A stretch of DNA of 39,915 nt from Desulfobacula sp. (lineage in GTDB: Bacteria; Desulfobacterota; Desulfobacteria; Desulfobacterales; Desulfobacteraceae). The stretch's first letter is position 1. Each line of letters starts with the position of its first letter. The notes under the pieces were generated by a model. It was not told where the DNA came from and did not search any database. It saw only the letters and a program-made list of their open reading frames with translations. Both the position numbers and the translations under genes were made by a program. Below are positions 1 through 10,380 of the stretch, in pieces. The stretch lies in the NCBI GenBank assembly GCA_023701135.1, contig JAMPXP010000032.1, forward strand, positions 1 through 39,915, read 5' to 3'.

Positions 1-47
1 AAATTCAGAGACTGTAATTGCTTTTTTAAAACTGAAATGTGCGCCAT
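1..47 (-). CDS. 5' end of an unidentified protein (runs off the window)
   Basis: On the minus strand an AAGGAGG ribosome binding site lies five bases before an ATG whose first codons read MAHISVLKKQLQSLN before the window ends. The upstream 47-290 region is AT-rich and non-coding, as expected for a promoter region. Fifteen residues are too few to name a family. The beginning faintly resembles RsmH (HxxVL), but no mraZ-like gene precedes it, so I make no functional call. Confidence 0.5.
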   Translation of the reverse strand, partial: MAHISVLKKQLQSLN

Positions 48-324
48 ATTGACCTCCTTGAAATAAAATTTTCAAGGCGCGCAAAAATTTTTGCGCACAT
101 TTGTCAATAGAAAAATGAAAAATTTTTAATAAATTTAATGGGTTTTTATTTGCAAGAACCTAACCGGACAGCACTGATACAGCATGGAAATTTTTGACAG
201 CATTGAAACTCTGACAGGACTGGCTGTTAGTTTTTTTGACAAGAACGGTTTTATAAAAATTCTTAAAGTTTAAGGCTCCTGAGTTTATATTTTGAAATCT
301 TCTCCTATATCAGTATATATTCGA

Positions 325-1035
325 TTACAATTTCTTATACTTATCATATTGTCGTTTCAAAACCGCTTTATTCCTTTCAGACCCGTGAGCCGGCAAAAAG
401 GTGGTGCAGCCGGTATCCAGAAGTTTTTTCCAGCTCTGGACCATGAGTTTTGGGTCGCCGGCAAAGGGCGGAAACACAGATCCTCTCAAAATCCCGAACA
501 GGGTGTCGCCGACCAGGGCGATGTCATTCTCAATGATCACGCTCAGGGAGCCGGGAGTGTGGCCCGGCGTATGGAGAATATATCCGGGAAACCCGAATGG
601 ATTCAGATCCAATCGTTCATCCACCAGCCGGTCATAATCCGCCGGAGCATAGTTTAAATGCCCAAGACGCCTGGTCCGGCTCAATACCTGGATCAGGAAC
701 TTTGTGACGGGGATCGATCCTTGGATGACGGGATTCTCCCCATTTCTCAGACAGGCCCCTTCGCTTCTGTGCACCCAGATGGGAGTCCCATGGGTCTGTT
801 TCAGCTTTGCCGCATTTTCAGCATGGTCAAAATGGCAATGGGTCAATACCAGGGCAACCAGGGAGGCATGAGTTGCCCCGAGCGTTCCTATAACCTTGTT
901 CAAACGGTTCCAATCCCTTTTTGTGCCTGAATCCACCAGCAGGAATCGATTGCCGTCAGAAATCAGGTAGCAATTGCATCTGCCGATTAGAATCCGGTAA
1001 ATGCAGACGCCGGTTTTTGTTTTCCAGAATTTCAT
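325..1035 (-). CDS. MBL-fold metallo-hydrolase
   Basis: A 236-residue single-domain metallo-beta-lactamase-fold protein. The zinc-binding signature THCHFDHAEN (about residues 65-74), the later HTPGHTPGS histidine motif, the VGDTLF aspartate and the HG near the C-terminus are all present, so both metals should bind. The family includes glyoxalase II-like thioesterases and other small hydrolases; the substrate cannot be told from sequence. It is cytosolic, with no signal peptide. It stands alone between unrelated genes. The start is the ATG at 1035. Confidence 0.85.
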   Translation of the reverse strand: MKFWKTKTGVCIYRILIGRCNCYLISDGNRFLLVDSGTKRDWNRLNKVIGTLGATHASLVALVLTHCHFDHAENAAKLKQTHGTPIWVHRSEGACLRNGENPVIQGSIPVTKFLIQVLSRTRRLGHLNYAPADYDRLVDERLDLNPFGFPGYILHTPGHTPGSLSVIIENDIALVGDTLFGILRGSVFPPFAGDPKLMVQSWKKLLDTGCTTFLPAHGSERNKAVLKRQYDKYKKL

Positions 1036-1234
1036 ATCCGCCTCTATTGACCATAAGCTTTTTCAAAAATATTCAGATCGTCCGTATTCCCCCTGATGCG
1101 ACATATCGTCCTGCAGGTATGAAACAGCATGGCCGGTTGTCCTTTAAAATGGATGAATTCGTATCTTTGAATTAGAACAAAACCATCAGGATGTCGAGAT
1201 TTTTTTCAGTTTTACCATCAGGAAAGGCGGCCCC

Positions 1235-1522
1235 ATGCCGGAACCCAATGCGGTGTTTAAAGAAACCTGCCTTAATTATTTAAAAGAGATCCAACGGATT
1301 GATTTACGGGAGGTTTCCGGAAAACCGGGACTGACAGACCATAGCAATAGATTTTACATCCGTTGCCTGAACCGGGAATATAATATTTCAGGAAAAGGGC
1401 TGAATCCTACCTGGATGCGGAGTGTCTGGCCATTCTGGGGAATCTTCTTTGCCAAAACCTTAAAACTTAAAAAGGCTGCTTTTTGCAAAGCAGCCTTTAT
1501 TAAGAAAAGGAAAAAAAGATGA
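1235..1522 (+). pseudogene. Truncated DUF3786-like fragment
   Basis: The open frame has a good start (AGGAAAGG before ATG). Its first 60 residues (VFKETCLNYL, a Leu-rich helix, then an ISGKG motif) resemble the N-terminus of DUF3786 proteins, which are normally about 200 residues. After ISGKG the frame becomes unlike the family, and a different frame over the same bases reads ESYLDAECLAILGNLLCQN. This suggests an internal deletion or frameshift followed by decay. The last codons run into a terminator hairpin. The family assignment is from memory and weak. Confidence 0.35.
1471..1498. terminator. Rho-independent terminator hairpin
   Basis: AAAGGCTGCTTT (1471-1482) and AAAGCAGCCTTT (1487-1498) form a perfect 12-bp stem around a 4-base loop. 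The A-rich left flank and T-rich right flank allow it to work in both directions. It lies at the 3' end of the DUF3786-like fragment. Confidence 0.75.
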
Positions 1523-1815
1523 AAAAACGATCTTTTAGTATGTTATTATTGTATACAGCAAACCTTGTGCCATAGCCCGAGACAAATCTCATTATATTTT
1601 TAACTTACTGATTCTATAATATTTTTTAATACTTATGGCTTTTAATGGTGTTGTTTTTTAGAAAGACCGCGAATGCTCCCTGTCTGAAAAGTTCAAAATT
1701 TTGAACCATAAAAAATATATCCAAACCACAACATAATATAACTTGCCGGAATAATTCCATTTTTAACTTTGAAAAGTGAAAGTTCAAAATTTTGAACCCT
1801 GATCATGAACGATTC
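1523..1815. repeat. Non-coding spacer with two identical 16-bp palindromes
   Basis: This AT-rich spacer between convergent genes contains GTTCAAAATTTTGAAC twice, at 1691-1706 and 1782-1797. Each copy is a perfect palindrome, and the starts are 91 bp apart. No gene or clear promoter was seen here. The copies could be operators of a dimeric regulator, a small dispersed repeat, or part of an untranslated RNA. Confidence 0.7.
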
Positions 1816-1857
1816 AAAAAAAATGGGCGGGTGATATCGTGCTCTCACCCGCCCATT
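1816..1857 (-). terminator. Terminator of ahcY
   Basis: AATGGGCGGGTGA (1822-1834) pairs perfectly with TCACCCGCCCATT (1845-1857), giving a 13-bp GC-rich stem. On the minus strand it is followed by a run of T (A-run 1816-1823 on the plus strand). It begins 10 bp after the ahcY stop codon. Confidence 0.9.
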
Positions 1858-1867
1858 GCAAACAACA

Positions 1868-3325
<1,458 letters not shown>

Positions 3326-3401
3326 TTATAAGATAATCATATCAAAATATGTTGATGTGTTGTTAGAACAAAATACAGTTAGCCGGCACCCATGTCAATA
3401 T

Positions 3402-3442
3402 AAAAAGCCTGCCGGACGTAAATAAATTTGCGTCCGGCAGGC
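3402..3442 (-). terminator. Terminator of metK
   Basis: GCCTGCCGGACG (3407-3418) and CGTCCGGCAGGC (3431-3442) form a perfect 12-bp stem with a 12-base loop. On the minus strand TTTTT follows (A-run 3402-3406). It separates metK from the downstream ahcY. Confidence 0.9.
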
Positions 3443-3470
3443 CTGTAGAAGTATGGTTTTGGGAAAAAGC

Positions 3471-4643
3471 CTATAATCCGGCGAGATCCCTTATTTCATC
3501 TGCCCGGTCGGTTCTTTCCCAGTAAAAATCCGGGTCTTTTCTTCCAAAATGACCGTAAGCAGAGGTTTTCCGGTAAATCGGGCGCAGAAGATTGAGGGTT
3601 TGAATAATGGCCGCGGGTCTCAGGTCAAAGATTTCCCGGACAATTTCAACAGCCTTGGATTCCGGAATTTTTCCGGTTCCCATGAAATCCACCAGAAGGG
3701 AAACCGGCTGGGCAACGCCGATGGCATAGGCCACCTGGACCTCACATTTGTCTGCTATGCCGGAAGCCACAAGGTTTTTCGCCACATACCGCCCCATATA
3801 GGAAGCGCTTCTGTCCACCTTTGACGGATCCTTGCCGGAAAAACATCCGCCGCCGTGGCTGCCCTGGCCGCCATAGGTATCCACAATGATCTTTCGGCCG
3901 GTAACCCCGCAGTCTCCCATAGGGCCGCCAATGACGAACCGGCCCGTGGGATTGATAAAAAATTTGGTATCCCCGTCCATCATGTCTTCGGGAATGACCT
4001 TTTTGATGACTTCCTTGATAATGGCTACCTTTAAATCATCATAGGTCACATCCGGGGAATGCTGGGTGGAAACCACAACCGTATCCACTCTTTTGGGCTT
4101 TCCGTTTATATATTCAATGGTGACCTGGGATTTTCCGTCGGGCCGGATGAAATCCAGGGCACCGTTTTTTCTGACCTGGGCCAGCCGTTTGGTGAGGCTG
4201 TGGGCATAAACAATGGGCATGGGCATGAGCTCCGGTGTTTCATTGGAGGCAAATCCGAACATCAGTCCCTGGTCCCCTGCGCCCTGCTCTTTATACAGGC
4301 CGGACCCTTCATTCACGCCCACGGCAATGTCCGCGGACTGCTGATCAATACTGGTGATAACGGAACAGGTCTGCCAGTCAAATCCCATGCTTGATGAATT
4401 GTATCCGATCTCCTTGATGGTATTCCTGACCACACTGGGGATATCCACGTAGCAGTCCGTGGTAATCTCCCCTGCCACCATGGCAAGACCGGTGGTGACC
4501 AAGGTTTCGCAGGCAACCCTGCATTTTTTATCCTCGGCCATGATGGCGTCTAGGATACTGTCGGAAATGGCATCGGCAACCTTATCGGGATGGCCCTCGG
4601 TCACGGATTCGGATGTAAACATGAAAGATTGTTTTTCTGACAT
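3471..4643 (-). CDS. metK: S-adenosylmethionine synthetase
   Basis: Methionine adenosyltransferase, 390 residues, which makes SAM from ATP and methionine. The family signature [19 protein letters not shown] is at the N-terminus, with the [10 protein letters not shown] hexapeptide region in the middle and [16 protein letters not shown] further on (P-loop-like). The start is placed at ATG 4643 because AAGGAG lies 6 bases upstream; a longer in-frame start at 4673 lacks a ribosome binding site. It is divergent from the PfkB gene and upstream of ahcY, with its own promoter and terminator. Confidence 0.97.
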   Translation of the reverse strand: MSEKQSFMFTSESVTEGHPDKVADAISDSILDAIMAEDKKCRVACETLVTTGLAMVAGEITTDCYVDIPSVVRNTIKEIGYNSSSMGFDWQTCSVITSIDQQSADIAVGVNEGSGLYKEQGAGDQGLMFGFASNETPELMPMPIVYAHSLTKRLAQVRKNGALDFIRPDGKSQVTIEYINGKPKRVDTVVVSTQHSPDVTYDDLKVAIIKEVIKKVIPEDMMDGDTKFFINPTGRFVIGGPMGDCGVTGRKIIVDTYGGQGSHGGGCFSGKDPSKVDRSASYMGRYVAKNLVASGIADKCEVQVAYAIGVAQPVSLLVDFMGTGKIPESKAVEIVREIFDLRPAAIIQTLNLLRPIYRKTSAYGHFGRKDPDFYWERTDRADEIRDLAGL

Positions 4644-4709
4644 TATAAAGCTCCTTTTGTATTGGAATAACACTATTCATAAACAGTATATCTTCAATAA
4701 AGATTGCTA

Positions 4710-4738
4710 TTCATAATTTTTTATTTCGTTTTTGTCAA
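4710..4738 (-). promoter_or_regulatory. Sigma-70-type promoter of metK
   Basis: On the minus strand TTGACA (plus coordinates 4733-4738) is followed after 17 bases by TATGAA (4710-4715), about 65 bp before the metK start. No SAM riboswitch fold was recognised in the short leader. Confidence 0.6.
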
Positions 4739-4858
4739 TCTTGTCCCTAAACCGAATGGCATTTTTATCTTCAAAATCATAATTTGCTTGACAATTTTTC
4801 CGGAATTTTATCTTTTGATGGGGCTTACAATAACCATTTACCTCTTCCTGGAGACACC

Positions 4859-5839
4859 ATGCCCCCAAAAAAGCGCACCAGAATTACCGGAATCGGTTCA
4901 GCCCTGGTGGATATTTTAATCAACGAATCCGACGAGTTTTTAAAGACCCTCCATAAGGAAAAAGGAGGCATGACCCTTGTAAACGATGAGGACATCACCC
5001 ATATCCTGTCTGCTTCCCCCCAGGAAACCCTTGTGGTTCCGGGCGGCGCAGCCTGTAATACCATTGTAGGGGTTGCCAACCTCGGCGGTGAGGCCAGATT
5101 CATCGGCCGGAGGGGAAACGATGCCTATGGCAAGGCCTTTGAAAAACAACTCATCAAAGGCAGGGTTGAACCCCTGATTTCCGTTTCAGATTCTCCCACC
5201 GGGAAAGTTCTGTCCGTAATCACACCCGATGCCCAACGATCCATGTTTACCTTTCTTGGCGCCTCCACGGAACTGGACCCTGAATCCATCACGTCCGGCC
5301 TGTTTAAAGAAACGGCCATTGCCATGATCGAAGGATATCTTCTGTTTAACCGGACATTGATGCAGGCGGCCCTTACGGCGGCAAAGGAGGCCGGTTCCCT
5401 CATCGCCCTGGACCTTGCCAGTTTTGAAGTGGTGAATGCTTCACGGGATATTCTGTTTGACTTGGTCCGGGACTATGTGGATATCCTCATTGCCAACGAA
5501 GATGAGGCAAGGGCCTATACCGGATTTGAGGATGAAGAAAAGGCCGTTGAGGACCTGTCCCGGCATGTGGCCTATGCCGTCCTGAAGGTGGGGGCCAGGG
5601 GCAGCTATGTCTCACATCAGAACAACCTCATCAAAATTCCGGCCCAGGAAGGCCTGCCGCCCGTTGATACCACAGGGGCAGGAGACCTCTGGGCCGCAGG
5701 CTTTCTCTTCGGCATCGCCCATGGGTTTCCCATAGAAAAAAGCGGCCGGATTGCATCGGCCTGCGGCTATGAAGTATGCCAAGTCATGGGCGCCCAGATC
5801 CCGGAAGAGGCCTGGCTCAGAATCAGGAAACTGATCTGA
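4859..5839 (+). CDS. PfkB-family kinase, probably adenosine kinase
   Basis: Ribokinase/PfkB-fold sugar or nucleoside kinase, 326 residues. It has the N-terminal GIGSALVDI strand, the GGAACNT substrate-binding loop and the C-terminal signature DTTGAGDLWAAGFLFG with the catalytic aspartate and anion hole. The domain order fits the adenosine kinase branch. Its position beside metK and ahcY suggests it removes adenosine made by AhcY, but the substrate is inferred. The start is ATG 4859 (GGAGA 5 bases upstream); an upstream in-frame extension has no ribosome binding site and is not conserved-looking. A possible TTGACA lies at 4788-4793. Confidence 0.85.
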   Translation: MPPKKRTRITGIGSALVDILINESDEFLKTLHKEKGGMTLVNDEDITHILSASPQETLVVPGGAACNTIVGVANLGGEARFIGRRGNDAYGKAFEKQLIKGRVEPLISVSDSPTGKVLSVITPDAQRSMFTFLGASTELDPESITSGLFKETAIAMIEGYLLFNRTLMQAALTAAKEAGSLIALDLASFEVVNASRDILFDLVRDYVDILIANEDEARAYTGFEDEEKAVEDLSRHVAYAVLKVGARGSYVSHQNNLIKIPAQEGLPPVDTTGAGDLWAAGFLFGIAHGFPIEKSGRIASACGYEVCQVMGAQIPEEAWLRIRKLI

Positions 5840-5845
5840 GCCAGG
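5811..5845. terminator. Hairpin with GAAA tetraloop at the pfkB-lon junction
   Basis: CCTGGCTCAGA (5811-5821) pairs with TCTGAGCCAGG (5835-5845). One bulged A and four more pairs lead to a GAAA tetraloop at 5827-5830. The hairpin covers the pfkB stop codon. No U-tract follows directly, so it may be a non-canonical terminator or an mRNA-stabilising end. A 12-base repeat TCATGGGCGCCC lies on each side (starting near 5784 and 5848). Confidence 0.5.
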
Positions 5846-5886
5846 ATCATGGGCGCCCGGTTTTCAAGACTGTAAAAAACCCTTTC

Positions 5887-8295
5887 CTAGGACCCGTTCC
5901 GTCCGTTAAACACCACCTTGAACACATCCTTGTACTTTTCCGCAAAATGGAAGGTGATGCCTTCCTTGATGTGATCCGGGAGCATTTTAAATTCAGGTTT
6001 GCACCCCTCGGGCAGGATAATCTCATTGATGCCTGAACGGCGGGCTGCAATGATTTTCTCCTTGATACCGCCCACGGGCAGCACTTCCCCGGTCAGGGTA
6101 ATCTCTCCGGTCATGGCCAGGGGACGGGTGATGGCTTTTTTGGTGGCAAGGGAAACAATGGCCGTTGCCATGGTCACCCCGGCGCTGGGGCCATCCTTGG
6201 GGGTGGCGCCTTCAGGCACATGAATGTGGATAAAGGCCTTGTCAAAATAATTTTTATTGATTTTAAATTCCCCCAGATTGGCACGGACAAAGCTGTAGGC
6301 GATCCCGGCAGACTCCTGCATGACATCCCCGAGCTTTCCGGTGAGCTTGACACCGGCACTTTTGTCATGCACCCGCACCGCCTCAATGGGAAGGGTTGCC
6401 CCGCCGAGCTGGGTCCAGGCAAGGCCCGTGACCACGCCCACACCGGACATCTGGCGTTCATGTTTAAAAACCGGGGGTCCCAGGTATTTTTCCAGGGACT
6501 TGATATTGACCATGACCTTTTTTTTGCCTTCCTTTAATATGGTCACGATGCTTTTGCGGATGATCTTGTTCAACAGCTTTTCCAGGGTCCTGACCCCGGC
6601 TTCCCTGGCATAGCCTTCAATCAGGTAACGGATGGTGGGATCAGTGATGGTGATGACCTTGGATGTCAGGTTATTGCGCTTCAGGAGTTTGGGCCAGAGA
6701 TGTTTTCTGGCGATTTCCATTTTTTCCTCGGTAATATAGCCCGACAGGTTGATCCGGTCCATCCGGTCCAGGAGCGGCGGCGGAATGGTATCAAGCTGGT
6801 TGGCCGTGCAGATGAACAAGACCTTGGAAAGGTCGATGCGAAGATCCATATAATGGTCCATGAATTCGGCATTCTGTTCCGGGTCCAGGACCTCCAGCAG
6901 GGCCGAGGCCGGGTCCCCCTGGTAGGACATGCCGATCTTGTCCACCTCATCCAGCATAATGACGGGGTTGGCCACCTTGGTGTCTTTCAAGGCCTGGACC
7001 AATTTCCCAGGCAGGGCCCCCACATAGGTTCTCCGGTGGCCCTTGATCTCGGCCTCATCCCGCATGCCGCCCAGACTGAACCGGTAGAATTTCCGGCCCA
7101 GGGCCTCGGCAATGGATTTTCCGATGGAGGTCTTTCCCACGCCCGGAGGGCCCACAAAAAGGATGATGGAGCCGGAAATATCCTTTTTATAGATACCGGC
7201 TGCAAAAAATTCAATGATCCTTTCCTTGACGTCGGACAGACCTGCATGATCCCGGTCCAGAACTTCCTCGGCCCGTTTGATATCAATATTGTCCTCGGAA
7301 TGGACCCCCCAGGGGAAAGAGGTGATCCAATCCAAATAGTTCCGGGTGACTCCGTATTCGGATGATCCTGTTTCCAGCACAGACAACTTTTCGATTTCTT
7401 CTTCAAACCGCTTGACCACGTGCTCCGGGGGTTTTAAAGCGGCAAACCGCTCCTTGAATTTATCCACATCAGAGGTCTTGTCATCCTTTTGCAGACCCAG
7501 TTCCTTCTGGATGGCCTTGAGCTGCTCCTTCAGGAAAAATTTTCGTTTATTGTCATCCACCTGGATATTGATATCCTGCTGGATCTTGGTCTGGAGCTTG
7601 GCAATCTCGATTTCCTTTGTCAGAAGCAGCATGACCTTTTTCATCCGTTCGATGATGGACGGCAGTTCCAGGACCTCCTGGAGATCATCCCCGGAGGCCG
7701 TGGTGATACCGGCGGCAAAATCCGTCAGGGGAGAAGGCTGATCCGGGCTGAACATGCCCAGATATTGCCGGACTTCTTCAGAATAGAGCGGGTTCAGGGA
7801 GAGCAATTGCTTGATGGCATTGATGATGGCAATGGCATAGGCCTTGAGTTCGTCTTCATTTTCCTGAAGTTTTTCAAAATATTCCACCTGGACCACAAAG
7901 GGAGGCTTGTCCGACAGGAACCGGACAATGCGGAACCGCTCAAGACCCTGGGCAATGAACTGGATATTGCCCTGAATATCGACGATGTTCATCATCCGGA
8001 CAATACATCCCACCTTGGGAAAATCATCCTTGTAGACATATTGCCCCTTGACCTCTCTGAGGTAGGCAAGTCCCAGAAGATTCTTACCGTCCTTGGACGC
8101 CTTTGTCAGGGTTTCTTCCCATCTTGTCTTGTTGACCATCAAGGGTTGAATCTGGGCCGGCAGATGGGGTCTGCCCGTGATGGGGATAAGATACAGCACT
8201 TCTGGTTTTGTAACCTGTTGGACCAGTTGACCTTCTTTTTCTTGAGTTTCTTCTTCTACTATTTCCGGTGTGATGGGATTGTTGTCATCGGTCAT
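5887..8295 (-). CDS. lon: Endopeptidase La (ATP-dependent Lon protease)
   Basis: Full-length bacterial Lon, 802 residues. It is a cytosolic hexameric AAA+ protease that degrades misfolded and regulatory proteins. It has an N-terminal substrate-binding LON domain (about 30-230), a coiled linker, the AAA+ module with Walker A GPPGVGKTS and Walker B VIMLDEVDK, and the C-terminal protease domain. The catalytic serine is in PKDGPSAGVTMA and the lysine in GGIKEKIIAARR. The first 25 residues are Glu-rich and variable. It is preceded by its own promoter and is convergent with the PfkB gene. Confidence 0.97.
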   Translation of the reverse strand: MTDDNNPITPEIVEEETQEKEGQLVQQVTKPEVLYLIPITGRPHLPAQIQPLMVNKTRWEETLTKASKDGKNLLGLAYLREVKGQYVYKDDFPKVGCIVRMMNIVDIQGNIQFIAQGLERFRIVRFLSDKPPFVVQVEYFEKLQENEDELKAYAIAIINAIKQLLSLNPLYSEEVRQYLGMFSPDQPSPLTDFAAGITTASGDDLQEVLELPSIIERMKKVMLLLTKEIEIAKLQTKIQQDINIQVDDNKRKFFLKEQLKAIQKELGLQKDDKTSDVDKFKERFAALKPPEHVVKRFEEEIEKLSVLETGSSEYGVTRNYLDWITSFPWGVHSEDNIDIKRAEEVLDRDHAGLSDVKERIIEFFAAGIYKKDISGSIILFVGPPGVGKTSIGKSIAEALGRKFYRFSLGGMRDEAEIKGHRRTYVGALPGKLVQALKDTKVANPVIMLDEVDKIGMSYQGDPASALLEVLDPEQNAEFMDHYMDLRIDLSKVLFICTANQLDTIPPPLLDRMDRINLSGYITEEKMEIARKHLWPKLLKRNNLTSKVITITDPTIRYLIEGYAREAGVRTLEKLLNKIIRKSIVTILKEGKKKVMVNIKSLEKYLGPPVFKHERQMSGVGVVTGLAWTQLGGATLPIEAVRVHDKSAGVKLTGKLGDVMQESAGIAYSFVRANLGEFKINKNYFDKAFIHIHVPEGATPKDGPSAGVTMATAIVSLATKKAITRPLAMTGEITLTGEVLPVGGIKEKIIAARRSGINEIILPEGCKPEFKMLPDHIKEGITFHFAEKYKDVFKVVFNGRNGS

Positions 8296-8347
8296 GAATC
8301 ACCTCGTCAATAAGATTTTCAATTATATTCAGAACAAAGCTGACCCT

Positions 8348-8375
8348 ATTATAAGGTTGATTTTTCTTCTGACAA
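8348..8375 (-). promoter_or_regulatory. Promoter of lon
   Basis: On the minus strand TTGTCA (8370-8375) and a perfect TATAAT (8348-8353) are separated by 16 bases, about 50 bp before the lon start. It reads as a sigma-70 site; no heat-shock consensus was recognised. Confidence 0.65.
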
Positions 8376-8414
8376 CTCAAAAAAGCACAATCACTAGTCT
8401 ATTGCTTCTCTTTT

Positions 8415-10103
8415 TCACACCTTGAATTTGCTTACAATGGCGTTGAGGGTCTTGGCCATCCCATTCAAATTTTCCGCGCTTAATTTTACCTGTCGGCTGC
8501 CGTTGGATATTTCCGAAGCAGCATCATTGACCTGGGTAATATCCTGTGTGATTTCCCGGGCCACGGAAGAGCTTTGATTGATATTTTGATTCACCTCCTG
8601 GATCCCTGCGGAGACCTGATTGATATTGCCGCTGATTTCAGTTGTTGCAGAAGACTGTTCTTCAACAGCCGCGGCAATGGTGGAGACAATCTCATTGACA
8701 CCGTTAATGACGCTTGATATCTCATCAATCTCCCGGACACTCAATTCCGTCATCTTCTGAACCTCATCGATCTGGTTTTTGATATCCAGGGTGGCGGCAG
8801 CCGTCTGGGTGGAGAGTTCCTTAATCTCGTTGGCCACCACGGCAAACCCCTTACCGGCCTCGCCGGCCCGGGCCGCTTCAATGGTGGCGTTCAATGAGAG
8901 AAGCTTGGTCTGGTCTGAAATCTCTTTAATGGTTTCCGTCACCTTGCCAATGGCCTGGGCAGCCTTGCCAAGCTCCGACATCCGGTTAAAGGCGTCTTTG
9001 GATTTATTCACTGCATCATTGGAAACGCTTCTGGCCATCTCAGCATTCCGGGCGATTTCATTGATGGTTGAATTCATCTCTTCGGCAGCCGAAGCCATCA
9101 TATTGGTATTGGTGGAGGATTCTTCCATGGCTGCGGCCACGTTACCGATATTGGCGCTCATTTCCTCGGCGGCACTGGCGACGCTATTGGCCTTAGCCGC
9201 AGTGGTTTCAGCGCTGGATGAGAGTTGAACCGAGACAGTGGAAAGTTCTGTGGAGGAGTCATCAACCTGTTTTGAATTGTCTGCAATCTGCCGGATAATC
9301 TCCTGCAATTTTCCCAGAAAGGCATTGAACCAGGTTGCCATTTCTCCGATTTCATCGGTGCTGTTCACGGCCAGACGGATGGTCAGATCTCCCTCGCCTT
9401 GGGCTATATCCTTGAGACTGATGATCGCGGAATGAATGGTATCCACGATGATCTTTGTAACAAACCAGGTAAGTAAAAGGCCGACGATCAGGCCCAGAAC
9501 GATGCTGGAAATCAATAGAAACCTTGCGGACCGATAGGTCGCATCTGCCTCATCACTTGCCTTTTGCGCGCCTGCAAGGGAAAGATCCGTCAGCTTGTCC
9601 ATCTGATCCCGCATGGTTTCGAATTTGCTGCTGGTTTCCCCCAGGGTCAGTTCAATGGCCAGCTTTCTGGATTCTTCCGTATTCTTTGCAAGCTCGTCCA
9701 GCACCCTGCGGCTGGCAAGAGTCCACTCTTTTCTGGCATTGTCATGGGCTTCTATGAAGGGCTTTTCTTCCGGCGCACTTGAAAGAGCCTTGAATTTCTC
9801 CCACCGCTCTGCAGATTGCTTAAAATTGGTTTCGTATTCTTTCAGGAATTTCTTGTACGTATCGCTGCCCGGATCGGCGAAAACCAGGGACCTCTCTGCG
9901 ACCAGAAGTTGCTGGAGATCCCGGTCGGCTTCGATGAGAAAATCAATCCCCGGCATCCTCACCTTGAAGATGGCATCCAGATTGGCCTGGATTCCGGTCA
10001 TGCTGTGAAACGAGACCCAGCCCGACAGCGTCATGATGGCCAACAGGATAAAACAGATTGAAAAAATTTTTGTTCTGATACGGATATTCCTGAAAAAACT
10101 CAT
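8415..10103 (-). CDS. Methyl-accepting chemotaxis protein
   Basis: Transmembrane chemoreceptor, 562 residues. A first membrane helix (about 11-31) and a second (about 193-215) enclose a mostly helical periplasmic sensor of the four-helix-bundle type. A HAMP linker (about 216-268) and a long cytoplasmic coiled coil follow. The signalling tip reads LLSLNATIEAARAGEAGKGF, close to the canonical hairpin that binds CheA and CheW. Ala/Glu/Ser-rich heptads on either side are typical of methylation helices. GGAGG lies just before the ATG. The ligand is unknown, and no chemotaxis genes are adjacent. Confidence 0.93.
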   Translation of the reverse strand: MSFFRNIRIRTKIFSICFILLAIMTLSGWVSFHSMTGIQANLDAIFKVRMPGIDFLIEADRDLQQLLVAERSLVFADPGSDTYKKFLKEYETNFKQSAERWEKFKALSSAPEEKPFIEAHDNARKEWTLASRRVLDELAKNTEESRKLAIELTLGETSSKFETMRDQMDKLTDLSLAGAQKASDEADATYRSARFLLISSIVLGLIVGLLLTWFVTKIIVDTIHSAIISLKDIAQGEGDLTIRLAVNSTDEIGEMATWFNAFLGKLQEIIRQIADNSKQVDDSSTELSTVSVQLSSSAETTAAKANSVASAAEEMSANIGNVAAAMEESSTNTNMMASAAEEMNSTINEIARNAEMARSVSNDAVNKSKDAFNRMSELGKAAQAIGKVTETIKEISDQTKLLSLNATIEAARAGEAGKGFAVVANEIKELSTQTAAATLDIKNQIDEVQKMTELSVREIDEISSVINGVNEIVSTIAAAVEEQSSATTEISGNINQVSAGIQEVNQNINQSSSVAREITQDITQVNDAASEISNGSRQVKLSAENLNGMAKTLNAIVSKFKV

Positions 10104-10380
10104 AGACCCTCCTTGGATTCCAAAGGCTATACATATTCGGTTATAAATTTGCGCGCTGACAAAAAATCATTTTTTTTAAGGAATGTGCGTTAATATAACA
10201 ATCCTGAATCGTTCTTGTCAATTCAAATATATCCGGCATGGAAAGCCCTTGCGAGGATGCTCCAGGAAGGGTGAAAAAAGACCATAAAAATATTGTATCT
10301 TCCTGCCAAAGGTTATATAGACAGGGGCAACGCATTTTGCCCAAGACAAATCAAGGATAACACACCGAGACCTGCAATTC

